Source: Chryseobacterium tagetis (GTDB lineage: Bacteria > Bacteroidota > Bacteroidia > Flavobacteriales > Weeksellaceae). Taken from it: DNA of 64,000 nucleotides. Positions 24,580-34,380 of the stretch are shown piece after piece. The number at the start of each line of letters is the position of its first letter. Within the stretch, counting starts at the first letter, position 1. The notes under the pieces were generated by a model. The model had not been told where the DNA came from, did no database searches, and saw only the letters and a program-made list of their open reading frames with translations. Position numbers and translations under genes: made by a program. The DNA is taken from NCBI RefSeq assembly GCF_016735585.2, contig NZ_JAERSE020000001.1, positions 1,116,001-1,180,000 on the forward strand. The letters are read 5' to 3'.

Positions 24580-27081
24580 ATGAAAAAAATATTGATTTGC
24601 TTTGCATTTGTTCTTAGTACAGCATTTGTAAAGTCACAGATAACGATTACACAAACAGTAGGCTGGTTAGAGTCTGCTTATATAAAATGGAATCCTGTAA
24701 GTAGTGCAGAAAGTTATAGGGTCTATTATTCCGGAAACGGAATTACCAATAAACTGATCGACACCCAACTTATAAGAAGCTACGGTTCTTATTTCAGAGC
24801 CGATATTCCGGGATTGAGTGCAGGAAATTATACTTTTAAAGTGGTTCCTGTAACCAACAATACGGAAGGAACAGGCACTACCACTTCTTCTGTAACTGTA
24901 CTAGCACAAGACCGTACCGGTTTTGCCCATAGTGACGGCAGAGTTCCCGGGGCTTACAATTTAGATGGTACTTTAAAGGCTAATGCGGTCGTTTTATATA
25001 TAACACCGGATACGAAAAATACAGTTTCTTTAAACGTTACCGGAGCCAATTCCAATCCTTGTGTTGGGCTTCAAACGATCTTAGATGGTTTCAAGAAGGG
25101 AAATGACACTCGTCCTCTTGCCGTAAGATTTATTGGCAATATTACCGATCCAAGTTATTTACTGAATGGCGATGCGGTAGTTGAAAACAACAAAAACGCT
25201 TCGAGTTCGATCACTTTAGAAGGAATCGGATCTGATGCTTTGATTAACGGATGGGGAATCAGAATTAAAAATGCAACTAATATTGAAGTCCGAAATCTCG
25301 GATTTATGCTTACAGATGCCAGTGAAGGTGATAATCTGAGTTTACAACAGGATAATACTTATATTTGGGCACACAATAATGATCTTTTCTACGGAAAACC
25401 CGGTGGTGATGCAGATCAGGCGAAAGGTGACGGTGCATTGGATGCTAAGAAATCAACCTACATTACATTTTCCTACAATCACTTTTGGGATAATGGAAAA
25501 AGCTGTCTTCTGGGCTTAAGTGAAGATACGACTTCCGGTCTTTACATCACTTATCATCATAACTGGTTTGATCATTCAGATTCCAGACATCCGCGTATTC
25601 GATTTTATTCTGCTCATGTGTACAATAATTATTATGACGGTAATTCAAAATATGGGGTCGGTTCTACCATGGGATCTTCCGTTTTTGTGGAAGGAAATTA
25701 CTTTAGAAACTGTAAATACCCTGTTCTTACTTCTAAACAAGGGACAGATATCGCCAACGGATCTGTAGGAACTTTTTCAAGCGAAAACGGAGGTGTTGTA
25801 AAGGCCTATAATAATTTTATGACAGGTCAGAATGCTTTTATTCCTTATAATGCATCTACTGCAGCGAGTCAGTTTGACGCGTATGTAGCATCAACCAGAA
25901 ATGAAGTTTTAAGTACTCAGATTAAGGCTTTCCAGGGAGCGGGAACTTATAATAATTTTGATACTAATTCTTCTCTTTACATCAACTCTATGACTCCGGA
26001 TTCTCCTACAGTAGCAAGAGATAAAACGATACAATATTCCGGTAGAATTTCTGGAGGAGATATCAGCTGGACATTCAATAATGCTACAGATGATACTTCT
26101 GATGCCGTGAATACCGGATTAATGTCTCTGCTTCAAAATTATACTTCTTCAATGGTTTTTGTACAGGGAGATTCAGGCTCTTCAACTTCAGGGCAAACGT
26201 TGCTTATTGCTTCAAATAATAGTCAAACCGTTGCTTCCGGAACAGCCATAAGCCCAATGATCTTTACCTGGGGAGGAACTGCAACGGATGCGAGTGTGTC
26301 TGGTCTGCCAAGTTCAGGGATAAGCTTCGTAAAAAACACAACAAACAAAACGGTAACTGTTTCCGGAACTCCTACTGCAAATATTAGCTTTACCATTACC
26401 ACAACCGGTACTTCGGGAACTTCAGTTTCAGGAACGGGAAGCATTACAGTAACTACAACCGGAACCAATCCTCAAGGAAATGAAGTTCATAATTTTACTA
26501 CATCAGCATTAAGCAGTTCATTCTATACATTCACATCAGCAAATATGAATTCTACGGATGGATCTGCAAGTTATGACGGTCTTAGTTTAACGAAAAGACT
26601 GAAAATAGAATCATCAACTACTATTTCCTATTCAACGAGCGCTGCTTCATCTTTAACTTTAGTTTTTGATCCGACATTCTCAGGAACAATAAAAGTGGAT
26701 GGAACGTCTTATACGGCAAGCTCCGGTATTGTAAGCATTCCGAGTATTGCGGCAGGTTCTCACTCTATCACAAAAGGAAGTGTTGCGAATCTTTATTATA
26801 TCAAAACTCAATACCAGTCTGCCCTTACTTCAAGACTGTCACAGGAAGAAGTTTCCGAGCCAAAAGCAGTTATCTATCCTAATCCTGTACAGAATGTATT
26901 CAGCTTATCAACAGATTCGGAGATTGAATCGATTACCATTACCAACAGCACAGGAAGAGTAATGAAAGAAATCAGAGGAAATGTTCAGAAAGTGGATATC
27001 AGCAATTTTGAAAGCGGGGTTTATTTAGTATTAATTAAAACCAACAAAGGATTACTTCAGCAGAAAGTAATAAAGAAATAA
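24580..27081 (+). CDS. Type IX-secreted pectate lyase (PL1 family)
   Basis: An 833-residue secreted enzyme predicted to cleave polygalacturonate by beta-elimination. The order is: signal peptide (1-19); a fibronectin III-like domain (about 20-105); a right-handed beta-helix of PL1 type (about 150-440) with WAHNNDLFYGK, KGDGALDAKKSTYITFSYN, a YHHNWFDHSDSRHPRIR region where PL1 enzymes place the catalytic arginine, and AHVYNNYYDG; Ser/Thr-rich beta-sandwich repeats (about 530-640); a further module; and a C-terminal type IX sorting domain beginning about residue 758 (VIYPNPVQNVFSLS, ending GVYLVLIKTNKGLLQQKVIKK-like tail). It would be carried to the cell surface by the type IX machinery. The promoter overlaps a LacI-type operator, fitting substrate induction. 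Confidence 0.88.
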   Translation: MKKILICFAFVLSTAFVKSQITITQTVGWLESAYIKWNPVSSAESYRVYYSGNGITNKLIDTQLIRSYGSYFRADIPGLSAGNYTFKVVPVTNNTEGTGTTTSSVTVLAQDRTGFAHSDGRVPGAYNLDGTLKANAVVLYITPDTKNTVSLNVTGANSNPCVGLQTILDGFKKGNDTRPLAVRFIGNITDPSYLLNGDAVVENNKNASSSITLEGIGSDALINGWGIRIKNATNIEVRNLGFMLTDASEGDNLSLQQDNTYIWAHNNDLFYGKPGGDADQAKGDGALDAKKSTYITFSYNHFWDNGKSCLLGLSEDTTSGLYITYHHNWFDHSDSRHPRIRFYSAHVYNNYYDGNSKYGVGSTMGSSVFVEGNYFRNCKYPVLTSKQGTDIANGSVGTFSSENGGVVKAYNNFMTGQNAFIPYNASTAASQFDAYVASTRNEVLSTQIKAFQGAGTYNNFDTNSSLYINSMTPDSPTVARDKTIQYSGRISGGDISWTFNNATDDTSDAVNTGLMSLLQNYTSSMVFVQGDSGSSTSGQTLLIASNNSQTVASGTAISPMIFTWGGTATDASVSGLPSSGISFVKNTTNKTVTVSGTPTANISFTITTTGTSGTSVSGTGSITVTTTGTNPQGNEVHNFTTSALSSSFYTFTSANMNSTDGSASYDGLSLTKRLKIESSTTISYSTSAASSLTLVFDPTFSGTIKVDGTSYTASSGIVSIPSIAAGSHSITKGSVANLYYIKTQYQSALTSRLSQEEVSEPKAVIYPNPVQNVFSLSTDSEIESITITNSTGRVMKEIRGNVQKVDISNFESGVYLVLIKTNKGLLQQKVIKK

Positions 27082-27108
27082 AAAAATAGTCTTAATAAAT
27101 ATTTGTTA

Positions 27109-27142
27109 GCCGTCTTTATCATCATGATAAGGGCGGTTTTTT
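27109..27142 (+). terminator. Terminator after the pectate lyase gene
   Basis: GCCGTCTTTATCA/TGATAAGGGCGG pair imperfectly around a short loop and are followed by TTTTTT. Confidence 0.7.
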
Positions 27143-27147
27143 ATATC

Positions 27148-27178
27148 AAAAAAATAACCAGTGACTGCTCACTGGTTA
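27148..27178 (-). terminator. Minus-strand terminator with no gene feeding it
   Basis: TAACCAGTGA/TCACTGGTTA is a perfect 10-bp stem around CTGC. Seven A residues flank its left side, so the T tract is on the minus strand. The next gene to the right is on the plus strand, so this terminator has no obvious client. Confidence 0.65.
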
Positions 27179-27234
27179 CATCTTATCTTATATTATCTTA
27201 ATATATTTACTATTCAAATAAGAAACTAATACTT

Positions 27235-28530
27235 ATGAACCGTATAATATTAATTGGGAATGGTTTTGATTTAGCCCATGGCATGAAAACTAGTTATGTA
27301 AATTTTATAGATGATTATTGGAAAACAAAAAGAAAAGAAATATTTGATGATTATATTGGTCAACACTATAAAGATGATTGTATTTCTATAGATAGGGTGC
27401 CTAACATATCATTTTCAGAACCTGAAAATGATTATCAAAATATTTTAAGAAGCTTAAGCAACATAGGTAGTAAATTAACTTATACGAATTATTTTTTTGA
27501 AATTCTCAATAGAAATAAATCTTCAAAAAATTGGGTAGATATAGAAAATGATTATTATTTTTCATTAAAAAACTGTTATAAAAAGTCTTCTAATTATAGA
27601 ATAACAAATATATATACAATAACAAAACTAAATAAAGAATTTGCTGTTATAGAATCTCTATTAGAAGCGTATCTCACGAAGGTTCAAAAAGAATTTTCTA
27701 CAAGATTCCCTAGTACTTCTGAGGAAACGAATTTTAAAAGATCAATTTACAATATAATATATTCCGATTTTAATCTTAGAGATTTTTCCGAATCATCTAT
27801 TAATCATCTAACGGAAGAAATTTTTCAAAAAATCTATTCTAATATTAAAGACTTAGAAGAAGGTAATCTTCACATTCAAGAACTTGATTTATCAGATAGA
27901 GAAACTAGATTGTATCAGTCATTAGCTGGATTAAAAGATAAAAAAAGAAAAATAAAAGAATTGTTGTCATCTGAGGTATCACCTAATTATTTTCGATATA
28001 GACCAAAAGAAATATTATTTGTAAACTTCAATTATACATCAACTGAGAGGCACTACAATGATGCTCCAACTGATAATGAATTTGATGAAAGGATTTCTAC
28101 AGATATAGTTCATATTCATGGAGTATTAAATAACAAAACAGACAATAAAGTAATTTTTGGTTTTGGAGATGAAATTGATAAAGATTATTTGGAAATTGAA
28201 AATCTTAATGATAATGAATATTTACAAAATATTAAATCAATGAAATATCTTGAAAGTGATTCTTATAAAAGATTACTTGAATTTATAAACTCAAATAATT
28301 ATCAAGTATTTATTTTTGGTCATTCTTGTGGTATTTCAGATAGAACTTTATTAAATACTTTATTTGAACATAAAAATTGTAGTTCTATAAAGCCATATTA
28401 TCGTCAAAAAGATGATGGAACAGATAATTATAGTGAAATGATTAAAAATATTTCTAGAAACTTTACTGATAAAGCCTCAATGCGAGACAAAGTAGTTAAT
28501 AAGAAATATACAAATCCACTATTTAGATAA
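27235..28530 (+). CDS. abiH: AbiH-family abortive infection protein
   Basis: A 431-residue protein of the AbiH family, linked in Lactococcus to phage-induced abortive infection. The N-terminus has IILIGNGFDLAHGMKTSY (GNGFD at residues 8-12). Later motifs are FVNFNYTSTERHY (264-273), HIHGVLN (293-299) and FIFGHSCGISDRTLL (361-371). This order of glycine loop, N-Y, HG and G-x-S-x-x-x-x-D resembles SIR2-like NAD-binding enzymes, suggesting an NAD-linked effector, which is inference. The gene is markedly more A/T-rich than its neighbours and lies between a stranded minus-strand terminator and its own terminator, suggesting acquisition. No partner gene adjoins it. Confidence 0.85.
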   Translation: MNRIILIGNGFDLAHGMKTSYVNFIDDYWKTKRKEIFDDYIGQHYKDDCISIDRVPNISFSEPENDYQNILRSLSNIGSKLTYTNYFFEILNRNKSSKNWVDIENDYYFSLKNCYKKSSNYRITNIYTITKLNKEFAVIESLLEAYLTKVQKEFSTRFPSTSEETNFKRSIYNIIYSDFNLRDFSESSINHLTEEIFQKIYSNIKDLEEGNLHIQELDLSDRETRLYQSLAGLKDKKRKIKELLSSEVSPNYFRYRPKEILFVNFNYTSTERHYNDAPTDNEFDERISTDIVHIHGVLNNKTDNKVIFGFGDEIDKDYLEIENLNDNEYLQNIKSMKYLESDSYKRLLEFINSNNYQVFIFGHSCGISDRTLLNTLFEHKNCSSIKPYYRQKDDGTDNYSEMIKNISRNFTDKASMRDKVVNKKYTNPLFR

Positions 28531-28531
28531 C

Positions 28532-28563
28532 AAAATGGAGAACTCTGTGTTCTCCATTTTTTA
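28532..28563 (+). terminator. Terminator after abiH
   Basis: AAAATGGAGAAC/GTTCTCCATTTT is a 12-bp stem around TCTGT with a T tract, directly after the stop codon. Confidence 0.9.
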
Positions 28564-28624
28564 TGATTGTAATGTTGTTTAATTATTTTTTTGGTATAGA
28601 TTACTATTATTATCTTAATAATTT

Positions 28625-29269
28625 CTATCTGATCTTCTTATTCACAAAGATCTGATAGGCTAAATAGATCAAAGGAAGTGACATAATTCCCAGGAACAAC
28701 ATATTACTCATTGCCAACTGAGGATGCATAACAACAGAATATACCAATCCGAAAAATGCTCCTCCTAAATGGGCAGAATGTCCCAGATTATCCCATTGTT
28801 TAGGATTCAGCATCATATAGACTGAATACCCAAAATACAGTGTTCCGAAAAGCCATCCCGGCAAAAAGTTGACACTGATCTCATTCGGAGCCATGGCAAT
28901 AGAGGCAAAGATAATTCCGGAAACTGCCCCCGAAGCTCCAATTGCAGAATACCACGGTTGGTTCTGATAAATCAATAAGCTAAAAAGGTTTCCAAGCAGC
29001 AAAGATCCAAAATAGATAATTAAAAAACCTATATCTCCAAAAAACAGAGTAACTGCCTCCTGAAATAAATATAAGGAAAGCATATTGAAAAACAGATGCA
29101 TAAAGTCCGCATGAAGAAAACCTGAAGTTACAAGCCTCATGTACTCTTTTCTGTTTTTAATTGCACCTACATTGAATTTGTATTTTTCAAAATACTGCGC
29201 ATTATTTAATCCAATATAGCTATATATACAGGTTGCTGCAATGGTAACTAAAACAATAGGACTCATCAT
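28625..29269 (-). CDS. Rhomboid family intramembrane serine protease
   Basis: A 214-residue membrane protein with about six helices. The catalytic serine lies in AIGASGAVSGIIF and the histidine in LGHSAHLGGAFFG, the GxSG...H dyad of rhomboids. HADFMHLFFNMLSLYLF carries the conserved H-x-x-x-N region. It cleaves transmembrane substrates within the bilayer; the target here is unknown. It starts 12 bases after parC stops, at the end of a parE-membrane protein-parC-rhomboid run. Confidence 0.9.
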   Translation of the reverse strand: MMSPIVLVTIAATCIYSYIGLNNAQYFEKYKFNVGAIKNRKEYMRLVTSGFLHADFMHLFFNMLSLYLFQEAVTLFFGDIGFLIIYFGSLLLGNLFSLLIYQNQPWYSAIGASGAVSGIIFASIAMAPNEISVNFLPGWLFGTLYFGYSVYMMLNPKQWDNLGHSAHLGGAFFGLVYSVVMHPQLAMSNMLFLGIMSLPLIYLAYQIFVNKKIR

Positions 29270-29281
29270 ATTTCCAACATT

Positions 29282-31867
29282 TTAATTTTCTGTGTTCTCA
29301 TCACTCTGGAACAGATCTCCAATAGTACCACCATCATCATCTCCTTCAAAACGTTCCGGCTCTTCATACACTTCAGGTTCCTCTTCTTCAGGCTCAGGAA
29401 TTGTGATATTGATCGACTTTACTTTAAATTTAGTGAACTGATTTCCGATGGCTTTTATTCCTTTTACGGCAATAAATTCATCAATGTTTATCGTTTCGGG
29501 GTCGCGTTCTTTCCCTTTGTCTTTTGCAAAAATAATTTCAGCAGAAGCGTTATCTGCCACAATAATACTTTCGATAAAAGACTTTGGATGTTCTGAAGGC
29601 ATGAAAGTCTGAGGATTCGTATTATTTTCAAGCAAGAATCTTTTAATGAAATAAATTTCTTTTTCCCCGTCATAATAAATGCACGTCACGGGTTGCTGCG
29701 GTCTCCATTTCTCAAGAACCAAATACTCATCATCGAAACGGTTTCCGAGATCAAAGCTTACCAGTTTTGCTTCTCCGTTTGTATTGATCGTTAAGATCTT
29801 ATCATCCCCTTTAAAGCTTCCCAATAAAGTTCCTCTTACATCTGCATTTAATCTTCTTACGGTTTCATCAAACCAGATTTTTCTTGGTGCCAAAGTAGAA
29901 ACTCCTTCTTCCTTCATGTCTACTTTCTTCACCGAATATTTGGTTACCAGATTTCCTTTGGAATCTCTTCCTTTAATGGCTAATTCAGAGAAATCGATAT
30001 CCATTTTATTCTTTCTGATTCTAGGGTTGGGCTTTAAAAGCACACTTACTGTTTCTGCTTCTCCATTTGGATTGGCAGAGAAATAAAGCGTTTCTGATCC
30101 TTTTTTATCTGAAGCTAAAGGATAATCCGTATTTCGCGTTACTCCTGTTACGGAAAAACGTTTCATATAATACGGTCCTTCTCTTCCTTCACGATAGATC
30201 ATGTTGTAAACCGTTCTTTTATCGTTCTTCTTCCAAATGGCTACGTGAAGAATATCTTTTCCGATGAATGTTTTTGCTTCTACTTTTACGACTTTCATAC
30301 TTCCGTCTTTTCTGAACGTAATAATGTCGTCAATATCTGAACAGTCGAATAAATACTGGTCTTTTTTCAGGGAAGTTCCTATGAAACCTTCTTCAAAATT
30401 GGCATAGAATTTTTCGTTCGCTACGGCAACTTTTGTCGCATCGATGGTATCAAAAATTCTTAATTCTGTTTTTCTTTGTCTGTCTTTTCCGTATTTTTTC
30501 TGAATATTCAGGAAATAATCAATAGCATATGTAATAAGATGCTCCAGATGATGTTTTACCTGCTCTATTTTCCCTTCAAGAGCAGCAATATTTTCTTTAA
30601 ATTTATCTAAATCAAATCTTGAGATTCTTTTGATTCTGATTTCCGTAAGTCTTAAAATATCTTCTTCTGTAACAGCTCTTAAAAGATGCTTCGTATGAGG
30701 TTTTAAGCCTTCATCGATTGTCTTTAAAACTTCTTCCCAGCTTTTAACTTCTTCTATATCGTGATAGATCCTGTTTTCAATAAAGATTCTTTCCAATGAA
30801 GAGAAATGCCAGCTCTCTTGCAACTCATGAAGTTCTATCTCAAGCTCGCTTTTAAGTAATGAAACTGTATGATCTGCGTTTCTTCTTAAAATCTCAGAAA
30901 CATTCAGGAACATAGGTTTATCTCCAACAATAACGCAGGCATTCGGAGAAATAGTAACCTGACAATCGGTAAACGCGTATAATGCATCAATTGTTTTATC
31001 AGGTGACGAATCATTAGGAAGATGAATCAGAATTTCTACTTTATCTGAGGTATTGTCTTCAATTTTTTTGATTTTAATCTTTCCTTTTTCGTTGGCTTTT
31101 AAGATAGAATCAATAAGATCTCCCGTATTTTTAGAAAAAGGAAGCTCAGTAATCATCAAAGTATGCTTATCTACCTGATTGATTCTTGCTCTGGCTCTTA
31201 CTTTCCCGCCTCTGTGACCATCGTTATATTCGGAAACATCTAAAAAACCTGCGGTAAGAAAATCCGGAAATAATTCAAACTTTTTGCCTTTTAAATAGGC
31301 AACGGAAGCATTAATTAGTTCATTAAAGTTATGAGGAAGAATTTTTGTAGAAAGCCCTACTCCAATCCCTTCAACTCCCTGTGCCAAAAGCAGCGGGAAT
31401 TTTACAGGTAAATCTACCGGTTCGTTGTTTCTTCCGTCATACGATTTCGTCCATTCCGTCGTTTTAGGATTAAAAACTACTTCCAGCGCAAAAGGAGTCA
31501 GTCTTGCTTCAATATATCTCGCAGCGGCAGCAGAATCTCCCGTATAGATATTCCCCCAGTTTCCCTGAGTGTCTATCAGCAGTTCTTTTTGCCCGATTCC
31601 CACCATTGCATCGGTAATAGAAGCATCCCCATGCGGGTGATATTTCATCGTATTCCCTACAATGTTGGCAACTTTGTTGTAGCGCCCGTCTTCCAGCTCT
31701 CTCATGGAATGCATTATCCTTCTCTGAACGGGTTTAAAACCATCAAATACTGACGGAATTGCCCTGTCTAAAATCACATAAGAAGCATAATCCAGAAACC
31801 AATCTTTATAAAGCCCGGAAACTTTTTTCAGGCTCTCACCTTCATGCGAGTTCTCTTCTATCATCAT
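29282..31867 (-). CDS. parC: DNA topoisomerase IV subunit A
   Basis: An 861-residue DNA-breakage subunit of topoisomerase IV, which decatenates daughter chromosomes. The active-site tyrosine is Tyr118 in AAAARYIEARL. The quinolone-determining region is intact (PHGDASITDAMVG), and PVQRRIMHSM precedes it. The coiled-coil tower follows, and the C-terminal domain lacks the canonical gyrase box, supporting ParC over GyrA; the pairing with parE in the same run also supports this. The C-terminus is acidic (PEPEEEEPEVYEEPERFEG). Its ATG overlaps the stop of the upstream membrane-protein gene by four bases. Confidence 0.92.
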   Translation of the reverse strand: MMIEENSHEGESLKKVSGLYKDWFLDYASYVILDRAIPSVFDGFKPVQRRIMHSMRELEDGRYNKVANIVGNTMKYHPHGDASITDAMVGIGQKELLIDTQGNWGNIYTGDSAAAARYIEARLTPFALEVVFNPKTTEWTKSYDGRNNEPVDLPVKFPLLLAQGVEGIGVGLSTKILPHNFNELINASVAYLKGKKFELFPDFLTAGFLDVSEYNDGHRGGKVRARARINQVDKHTLMITELPFSKNTGDLIDSILKANEKGKIKIKKIEDNTSDKVEILIHLPNDSSPDKTIDALYAFTDCQVTISPNACVIVGDKPMFLNVSEILRRNADHTVSLLKSELEIELHELQESWHFSSLERIFIENRIYHDIEEVKSWEEVLKTIDEGLKPHTKHLLRAVTEEDILRLTEIRIKRISRFDLDKFKENIAALEGKIEQVKHHLEHLITYAIDYFLNIQKKYGKDRQRKTELRIFDTIDATKVAVANEKFYANFEEGFIGTSLKKDQYLFDCSDIDDIITFRKDGSMKVVKVEAKTFIGKDILHVAIWKKNDKRTVYNMIYREGREGPYYMKRFSVTGVTRNTDYPLASDKKGSETLYFSANPNGEAETVSVLLKPNPRIRKNKMDIDFSELAIKGRDSKGNLVTKYSVKKVDMKEEGVSTLAPRKIWFDETVRRLNADVRGTLLGSFKGDDKILTINTNGEAKLVSFDLGNRFDDEYLVLEKWRPQQPVTCIYYDGEKEIYFIKRFLLENNTNPQTFMPSEHPKSFIESIIVADNASAEIIFAKDKGKERDPETINIDEFIAVKGIKAIGNQFTKFKVKSINITIPEPEEEEPEVYEEPERFEGDDDGGTIGDLFQSDENTEN

Positions 31868-32346
31868 TTAATTAACTCTTTTTTCTCGTTATTAGTTTTT
31901 ACTACTTTATTTAGAGAGAATTTTAAATCTTTTATTTCTTTTTTAGACAGGTATGATATTTCGTATTTCAACATGGTAGAACCTGTATTTTTACTGGATA
32001 CCTTTACATAGAGTCTCTTGATCAGAAACATATCTACAATTTCGTAGCTGATAAGTTTGTATTTTGGAAACTCATCACTTAATGGTTTGTTGATAAAAGG
32101 AACAATATTCCTGTTCCTGAAATTCAAAGCTTCACCATCGCTGTCGTACTCAAAAATCTGCCTTCCAATAACATAGAAAGTACACAACATTGCAGCAGGT
32201 ATAGCTATAAAAAGATAGCTAAGGTCTCCTAAAATATTGAGTCTGTCTTCTAAAAAGAAAGCAATTATACCACCCACCAAAATCAACAACAGCATCATAT
32301 TAATGAAGTTATATATTGCAATTTTACTGCGGTTACTTATTCTCAT
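31864..32346 (-). CDS. Small membrane protein between parE and parC
   Basis: A 160-residue protein with two hydrophobic segments (about residues 13-32 and 42-61) and a soluble C-terminal part containing ALNFRNRNIVPF and SDEFPKYKLISYEIVDMFLIKRL. The tail looks like a PH-like or membrane-associated beta domain, but I do not recognise a named family with confidence. The gene overlaps parC by four bases (ATGA) and follows parE by 33 bases, so it is co-transcribed with the topoisomerase IV genes. A function in topoisomerase activity is not implied. Confidence 0.65.
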   Translation of the reverse strand: MRISNRSKIAIYNFINMMLLLILVGGIIAFFLEDRLNILGDLSYLFIAIPAAMLCTFYVIGRQIFEYDSDGEALNFRNRNIVPFINKPLSDEFPKYKLISYEIVDMFLIKRLYVKVSSKNTGSTMLKYEISYLSKKEIKDLKFSLNKVVKTNNEKKELIK

Positions 32347-32379
32347 ATAGCCGTTCTATTTTTTCTAATAATCTATTTT

Positions 32380-34251
32380 CTAATCTACAATTTCTTTATT
32401 TTGAATGTCCTGATCTTCTACTACCAGATTTTCTAAAATGAAAGTCTGTCTGTCAGGAGTATTTTTACCCATATAGAATTCCAAAAGCTGCTCTATTGTT
32501 TGGTCTTTTCCTAATACAACAGGTTCCAGTCTTATATCTTTTCCTATGAAGTGTTTAAACTCATCCGGAGATATTTCTCCCAATCCCTTAAATCGGGTAA
32601 TTTCAGGATTTTTCCCCAGTTCATTCAGAGCTTTTACCCTTTCCAGTTCGCTGTAGCAATATCTGGTCTCTTTCTTATTCCTTACCCTGAACAAAGGGGT
32701 CTGCAGAATATAAAGGTGCCCGTTTTTAATAATATCCGGGAAAAACTGTAAGAAGAAAGTAATCATCAGTAATCGGATGTGCATTCCGTCTACATCCGCA
32801 TCGGTTGCAATGATTACCTGATTGTATCTTAAATCTTCCAGACTTTCTTCAATATTTAAAGCGGCCTGAAGCAAATTGAACTCTTCATTTTCATATACTA
32901 CCTTTTTCGTAAGACCATAACAGTTTAATGGTTTACCTTTTAATGAAAATACAGCTTGGGTCTCTACATCTCTGGATTTTGTGATTGATCCGGATGCAGA
33001 GTCTCCCTCGGTAATGAATATCTGCGTTTCTGCCTTTCTTTCTGCTTTCTGATCGTTGTAATGCTGTCTGCAGTCACGAAGCTTTTTATTGTGAAGAGAT
33101 ACTTTTTTTGCTCTTTCCCTTGCCAGTTTCTGGATTCCCGAAAGTTCCTTTCTTTCTCTTTCGGAAATTAAGATTTTTCTTTGAATTGCATCAGCAACTT
33201 CCGGATTTTTATGCAAAAAATTATCTAACTTACTCTTTAAGAAGTCAATAATGAAAGTTCTTACCGTTGGTCCATTAGGTCCAATGTCATTTGATCCCAG
33301 TTTTGTTTTGGTCTGAGATTCAAAAACAGGCTCTTCTACATTGATGGAAACCGCTGCAACAATTGATTTTCTGACATCTGACGCATCAAAGTTTTTATTG
33401 AAAAACTCACGGATTGTTTTTACATATGCTTCACGGAAGGCATTCAAATGTGTTCCTCCCTGTGTGGTATTCTGCCCGTTGACGAAAGAGAAATAGGTTT
33501 CGGTCTGCGATTTATCCGTATGCGTAATCGCTACTTCTATGTCATTGTCTTTTAAATGAACAATAGGATACAATGTTTCATTCTCCAGTTCTTCATCCAA
33601 TAGATCCTTAAGACCATTTTCAGAATAAAATTTTTCTCCGTTGAAAAGAATCGTAAGTCCCGGATTCAGGTACGCATAATTACGGAGCATTCTTTCGATA
33701 TACTCTTTTCTGAATTTAAAATGAAGGAAAATCTCACCATCAGGAATGAAAGAAATCTCAGTACCGTTTCGATCCGAAGTATCTTTTTCATCAAAATCTT
33801 CTGTAATTAATCCTCTCGAAAATTCGGCAACCTTCATTTTCCCGTCCCGGAAAGATCTTACACGGAAATATTCTGACAAGGCATTTACCGCTTTGGTTCC
33901 TACCCCGTTCAGACCTACCGATTTTTTGAAGGCTTTGCTGTCATACTTACCTCCTGTGTTCATTTTAGAAACAGCATCCACCACTTTACCCAGCGGAATA
34001 CCACGACCAAAGTCACGAATGGTAACTTTACCATCGTCCAATTTTATTTCAATTCTTTTACCAGATTTCATTCTGAACTCATCAATAGAGTTATCCAGAA
34101 TTTCTTTTAGTAAAATATAAATACCGTCATCAGCAGAAGATCCGTCTCCCAACTTCCCGATGTACATTCCGGGACGTAAACGTATGTGTTCCTGCCAATC
34201 AAGGGTTCTGATATTATCTTCGGAATAGATTGGGTTTATTTCTTGTGACAT
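32380..34251 (-). CDS. parE: DNA topoisomerase IV subunit B
   Basis: A 623-residue ATPase subunit of topoisomerase IV. The GHKL ATPase shows [17 protein letters not shown] with the catalytic-site Asn/Glu region, [11 protein letters not shown] and [15 protein letters not shown]. The TOPRIM part has [11 protein letters not shown] and [15 protein letters not shown], and the C-terminus has [13 protein letters not shown]. An upstream in-frame ATG at 34266 adds five residues but overlaps a -7 box (34264-34271), so the ATG at 34251 is preferred. It is first in the parE-membrane protein-parC-rhomboid run. Confidence 0.93.
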   Translation of the reverse strand: MSQEINPIYSEDNIRTLDWQEHIRLRPGMYIGKLGDGSSADDGIYILLKEILDNSIDEFRMKSGKRIEIKLDDGKVTIRDFGRGIPLGKVVDAVSKMNTGGKYDSKAFKKSVGLNGVGTKAVNALSEYFRVRSFRDGKMKVAEFSRGLITEDFDEKDTSDRNGTEISFIPDGEIFLHFKFRKEYIERMLRNYAYLNPGLTILFNGEKFYSENGLKDLLDEELENETLYPIVHLKDNDIEVAITHTDKSQTETYFSFVNGQNTTQGGTHLNAFREAYVKTIREFFNKNFDASDVRKSIVAAVSINVEEPVFESQTKTKLGSNDIGPNGPTVRTFIIDFLKSKLDNFLHKNPEVADAIQRKILISERERKELSGIQKLARERAKKVSLHNKKLRDCRQHYNDQKAERKAETQIFITEGDSASGSITKSRDVETQAVFSLKGKPLNCYGLTKKVVYENEEFNLLQAALNIEESLEDLRYNQVIIATDADVDGMHIRLLMITFFLQFFPDIIKNGHLYILQTPLFRVRNKKETRYCYSELERVKALNELGKNPEITRFKGLGEISPDEFKHFIGKDIRLEPVVLGKDQTIEQLLEFYMGKNTPDRQTFILENLVVEDQDIQNKEIVD

Positions 34252-34263
34252 ATGTAATTTCAG

Positions 34264-34271
34264 CAAACATA
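34264..34271 (-). promoter_or_regulatory. -7 box of parE
   Basis: The minus strand reads TATGTTTG, a TAnnTTTG match, with a second candidate TATTTTTG at 34272-34279. The start site would fall just upstream of the ATG at 34251. Confidence 0.5.
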
Positions 34272-34380
34272 CAAAAATACAAAATTGGATAAAATTACAC
34301 CGATAGAAATTATTTATTTTTTCTTAATTTGAAGCACCAAAAAATAAATTATCAGCACCAAACTCACCTTCTTATTAATT

